Assembly: GCA_029287965.1 (NCBI GenBank)
Contig: JARFQC010000169.1
Location: 1 to 8,804, forward strand
Reading direction: 5' to 3'
From: Arenicellales bacterium
GTDB taxonomy: Bacteria > Pseudomonadota > Gammaproteobacteria > BMS3Bbin11
Length of the DNA stretch: 8,804 bases
The notes beneath the pieces were generated by a model. The model saw only the letters and a list, made by a program, of their open reading frames with translations, ran no database searches and was not told where the DNA came from. The translations under genes were made by a program, and so were the position numbers. This document shows, one piece after another, positions 6,893 through 8,804 of this stretch (position 1 is its first letter; the number at the start of each line of letters is the position of its first letter).

Positions 6893-7622
6893 ACTCGCTT
6901 TCGAACGGCGGCAGTGCATCGAAAGCCAGGCGTATATTGTCGGCCCAACTCTGGCGCAGCTGCATCAGGTATGGATGATGTTCATCCAGCCGCATGTAGC
7001 GCCCCACATTAAGGCTATCCTTTTCGTAAATCAGCAGTTCAACCGGCGGTCCGACGGTCACGTTGCTCTGCATGGTCGAGTCCATCGAGACCAATGCACA
7101 TCGTGCTGCATCTTCGAGACTTGATTCAGGTGCTATGATGCGATCCAGAATAGGCTTCCCGTACTTGGTTTCACCGATTTGCAGGTAAGGCGTAGCCAGT
7201 GACGTTGTTATGTGATTGCCTTCTGGATAGATCATGTGCAGACCTGGTTTGTCGCCGTTGATTTGACCGCCAAGAATGAAACTGACGGAAGGGCTGAAGC
7301 CAGTTGCCTGATCACTTTCCTCGCGAAATCGGTTTTGTTTTTCACGACTTATTTCACCGATGTAGTCAGCTACTTCATCGAGATAACGCGCCTTGCACAA
7401 AAAGCATTCCGGATTGTCATTGAGCTCATGACGGATATGGGTCAGTACCGACTGGGTTGTAGCAAGATTACCGGCACTCAGTAATACGAATTGCCGATCG
7501 CCCTCGATTCCCATGGTATGCATTTTGCCGTACTGGCTGACCTGGTCGGTCCCAGCGTTAGTGCGCGAGTCGGATGCCAGAACCAGGCCATTGTTGAGGG
7601 ATATACCGAGACAGTAGGTCAT
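6870..7622 (-). CDS. Anbu, ancestral proteasome-like beta subunit (Ntn-hydrolase)
   Basis: A proteasome-type peptidase of the Anbu / BPH family (COG3484). Homologues self-assemble into open rings or helical stacks in the cytoplasm, and no partner unfoldase is established. The 250-residue protein begins MTYCLGISL, so removal of Met exposes Thr2 as the nucleophile. Asp18 (in ASDSRTNAG) and Lys33 (in YGKMH) complete the catalytic set. Other family blocks are SAGNLATTQSV (49-59), IGETKYGKPILDR (149-161) and SMDSTMQSNVTVGPPVELL (179-197). It is a stand-alone minus-strand gene facing the ATP-grasp operon, overlapping the metallopeptidase end by 23 bases. In many genomes Anbu is in the same operon and direction as the ATP-grasp, alpha-E and a transglutaminase-like gene; the flipped arrangement and missing transglutaminase are unusual. 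The start is fixed by the need for Thr at position 2. Confidence 0.94.
   Translation of the reverse strand: MTYCLGISLNNGLVLASDSRTNAGTDQVSQYGKMHTMGIEGDRQFVLLSAGNLATTQSVLTHIRHELNDNPECFLCKARYLDEVADYIGEISREKQNRFREESDQATGFSPSVSFILGGQINGDKPGLHMIYPEGNHITTSLATPYLQIGETKYGKPILDRIIAPESSLEDAARCALVSMDSTMQSNVTVGPPVELLIYEKDSLNVGRYMRLDEHHPYLMQLRQSWADNIRLAFDALPPFESESTDLPPS
6897..6926. other. Inverted repeat (hairpin) in the convergent gene overlap
   Basis: GCTTTCGA at 6897-6904 and its exact reverse complement TCGAAAGC at 6919-6926 are separated by 14 bases. The stem begins four bases after the metallopeptidase stop and lies within the last codons of Anbu. Neither strand has a run of T after it, so it is not a standard intrinsic terminator. 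It may slow or protect the 3' ends of both messages, or be chance. Confidence 0.4.
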
Positions 7623-7666
7623 ACCAATATTATCGTTATACTTTTTGTAGCCGATTGTTCACAGCT

Positions 7667-7695
7667 TTTGTAAAGTTGCCGCAACCCCAAATCAA
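7667..7695 (-). promoter_or_regulatory. Candidate promoter of the Anbu gene
   Basis: On the minus strand TTGATT (7690-7695, four of six) and TACAAA (7667-7672, four of six) are exactly 17 bases apart. Transcription would start near 7660, giving a leader of about 38 bases. A second -10-like GATAAT (7629-7634) lies too close to the start codon and has no -35. An inverted repeat AATGA-CGT-TCATT (7694-7706) touches the -35 and could be an operator. Confidence 0.33.
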
Positions 7696-7747
7696 TGACG
7701 TTCATTTTAACATTTTATGATCGTATACAGCTGCAGACGACGTTACA

Positions 7748-7763
7748 AGATAAGCATTTATCT
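7748..7763. repeat. Short palindrome AGATAA-GCAT-TTATCT
   Basis: Perfect six-base arms around a four-base centre, in the AT-rich part of the gap between Anbu and the Crp/Fnr gene. It could be a protein-binding site for either divergent gene. No function can be assigned. Confidence 0.35.
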
Positions 7764-7898
7764 AAAAATGAACCCAGGCAATTGTCGACTACCCTCAGAG
7801 TAAACACAAGGCACTCTAGCGCGCCCAATCTGCTGTCCGACTCCCGCCATCAGCGCTGACAGACCAGCGTCCAAGACCCGGGCCCAACCCCGGAGCAC
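7758..7898 (-). other. GC-rich patch with a short unassigned open frame
   Basis: Within an otherwise AT-rich 565-base intergenic region, about 7785-7900 is clearly GC-rich. On the minus strand it carries an open frame from GTG (7898) to TAA (7758), 46 residues, with an internal ATG giving 30. The peptide includes ALMAGVGQQIGRARVP. No useful ribosome binding site precedes either start and I recognise no family. It may be a remnant of a gene or of a mobile element, or a structured RNA; a perfect palindrome TCAGCGCTGA (7850-7859) lies inside. Coding is not claimed. Confidence 0.2.
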
Positions 7899-7951
7899 GC
7901 CTTGATAGATATCACGACATATATGACTTGTGAAATATATGGAAGCGTAGC

Positions 7952-7995
7952 CTGATCACAATCAGCAACGCAGACCAAGAATCAGAACTTATAAT
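7952..7995 (+). promoter_or_regulatory. FNR-like box with a perfect -10 element
   Basis: CTGAT-CACA-ATCAG at 7952-7965 is a perfect inverted repeat with the FNR/Dnr architecture (five-base arms, four-base centre), differing from TTGAT-N4-ATCAA only in the two outermost bases. A perfect TATAAT lies at 7990-7995, its centre 34 bases from the box centre, close to class II spacing. A transcript would begin near 8001 and leave a leader of about 185 bases before the Crp/Fnr gene. An 18-codon open frame (8011-8067) without a ribosome binding site lies just downstream. Autoregulation is inferred. Confidence 0.45.
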
Positions 7996-8058
7996 TAAAA
8001 CAATAACTTAATGGCAAATAAGCATGTGTCCCTGGGAACTATAAAAAAACAGGTTCAT

Positions 8059-8098
8059 GTGATCTAGTCACTGAATATTCACATCAGTCATATATAAT
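8059..8098 (+). promoter_or_regulatory. Second candidate promoter and dyads upstream of the Crp/Fnr gene
   Basis: A perfect TATAAT at 8093-8098 is preceded, 16 bases away, by CTGAAT (8071-8076, three of six). Two dyads lie over the -35 region: GTGA-TCTAG-TCAC (8059-8071), centred about -40 from the predicted start, and the perfect palindrome TGAATATTCA (8072-8081). A weak -35 with an activator-like dyad at -40 suits a positively controlled promoter. The first dyad resembles a CRP half-site pair but has a five-base rather than six-base centre. Confidence 0.4.
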
Positions 8099-8187
8099 CA
8101 TTTACTTATTTACATGTTGTGCATCGATTTTGCTTAGCATTTCCGGATACCTATAAAAACACGCAGAAACCAGCGGATCGGACAATT

Positions 8188-8804
8188 ATGAATACTCAAT
8201 CAATAAACCAGGCCTGCTCGCTTGAGAATTTTTTCAAGCACCCCATGGTATTGCAAGGCGATACCGACGACATGCAACCGCGTATCGAGATAATACGTAC
8301 GGCGAAAGGCGAGCATTTATTTCGCTCGGACGAAGCGGCATCGTACATGTATGCCCTTAGAAGCGGCCTTATCAAGCTGACTCAACTGCGAGTAGATGGA
8401 GACCATCGCATCATCAGGCTGGTCCGTCCCGGAGACCTGGTCGGCCTGCGCTCACTGCTCGGTCAGCCGCACAAGTACGATGCTGTGGCAATGATGCCTA
8501 CCGTGGCCTGCCGCATTCCTGTGACTGACCTGAGGTCGATATGCAGCCGGCTGCCAACATTGCGGGACGAAATCTATGCACGCTGGCAGCATACTGTTGA
8601 TGAGGCATCAAACTGGCTGGTCGACCTGTCTTCCGGTTCGGCACGATCACGAATCGCCAACCTCATGCTGATGCTGAAAGATGCCGAATCCGACATTGTC
8701 CGGCATGTGCCTACCAGACAGGACATGGCTTCAATACTGGGTGTTAAGACCGAAACAGTCAGCCGGCTCTACAGTGAATTGAAGAAGTCCGGCTACATCG
8801 CCAG
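8188..8804 (+). CDS. Crp/Fnr-family transcriptional regulator (3' end cut by window)
   Basis: A DNA-binding regulator with an N-terminal cyclic-nucleotide-binding-type beta-barrel (about residues 30-115), a long dimerisation helix (about 122-148) and a C-terminal winged helix-turn-helix (about 152 onward). About 205 codons are visible and the frame is open at the window end, so 15-30 residues are probably missing. The barrel shows ALRSGLIKL (56-64) and RPGDLVGLRSLLG (80-92). The recognition helix reads GVKTETVSRLYSELKKSG (185-202) with E189, S192 and R193, the E--SR signature of FNR-type TTGAT recognition. Cysteines are only C10, C108 and C119, so the FNR [4Fe-4S] ligand set is absent; an effector such as NO-haem or another ligand is possible but not shown. 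The ATG has a weak GGA six bases upstream. Family call firm; effector and targets unknown. Confidence 0.9.
   Translation, partial: MNTQSINQACSLENFFKHPMVLQGDTDDMQPRIEIIRTAKGEHLFRSDEAASYMYALRSGLIKLTQLRVDGDHRIIRLVRPGDLVGLRSLLGQPHKYDAVAMMPTVACRIPVTDLRSICSRLPTLRDEIYARWQHTVDEASNWLVDLSSGSARSRIANLMLMLKDAESDIVRHVPTRQDMASILGVKTETVSRLYSELKKSGYIA

Noticed and set aside
7870..7895. GC-rich CCGGG...CCCGG dyad as a terminator
   Set aside because: No T run follows on either strand and both neighbouring genes point away from it.
8011..8067. 18-codon open frame after the FNR-like promoter
   Set aside because: No ribosome binding site precedes its ATG, it is AT-rich and too short to judge; kept only as a note with the promoter.
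8119..8134. Sigma-54-like GTGCAT-N5-TTGCT upstream of the Crp/Fnr gene
   Set aside because: The -12 part fits, but the near-invariant GG of the -24 element is GT-G shifted, and no enhancer-binding protein site was seen.

Overview
The window looks like a chromosomal segment of a gammaproteobacterium that can use nitrate when oxygen is low. The taxon is inferred only from the style of the proteins and from operon types common in Proteobacteria. Codon use and GC content are even across the genes, and no insertion sequence, tRNA, rRNA or CRISPR array was found.

Layout: (1) Positions 9-3339, minus strand, hold the first three genes of a periplasmic nitrate reductase operon in the order napF-napD-napA. 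They are tightly packed, and the operon probably continues beyond position 1. A good FNR-type box lies upstream of napF. (2) Positions 3534-6892, plus strand, hold a three-gene operon: a circularly permuted ATP-grasp protein, an alpha-E (DUF403) protein and a zinc-ribbon zinc metallopeptidase. (3) Positions 6870-7622, minus strand, encode Anbu, the ancestral proteasome-like Ntn-hydrolase. Its 3' end overlaps the metallopeptidase tail to tail. (4) Positions 7623-8187 form a long intergenic region with several palindromes, two perfect TATAAT boxes, an FNR-like site and a GC-rich patch. (5) From 8188 to the window end runs a Crp/Fnr-family regulator, cut by the window edge.

How the genes fit together: NapF and NapD mature and guard NapA, which reduces nitrate in the periplasm. 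The ATP-grasp and alpha-E pair is a predicted peptide or amide ligation module long known to travel with Anbu, usually also with a transglutaminase-like protein. In this window no transglutaminase is present; a second, metal-dependent peptidase occupies the operon position next to Anbu. That gives a candidate make-and-cut system with one ligase, its helical partner and two unrelated peptidases, whose substrate is unknown. The Crp/Fnr regulator keeps the FNR-type DNA-recognition residues but not the FNR iron-sulfur cysteines. It could act on the FNR-like sites at napF and in its own upstream region, which would link the two halves of the window; that link is inference.
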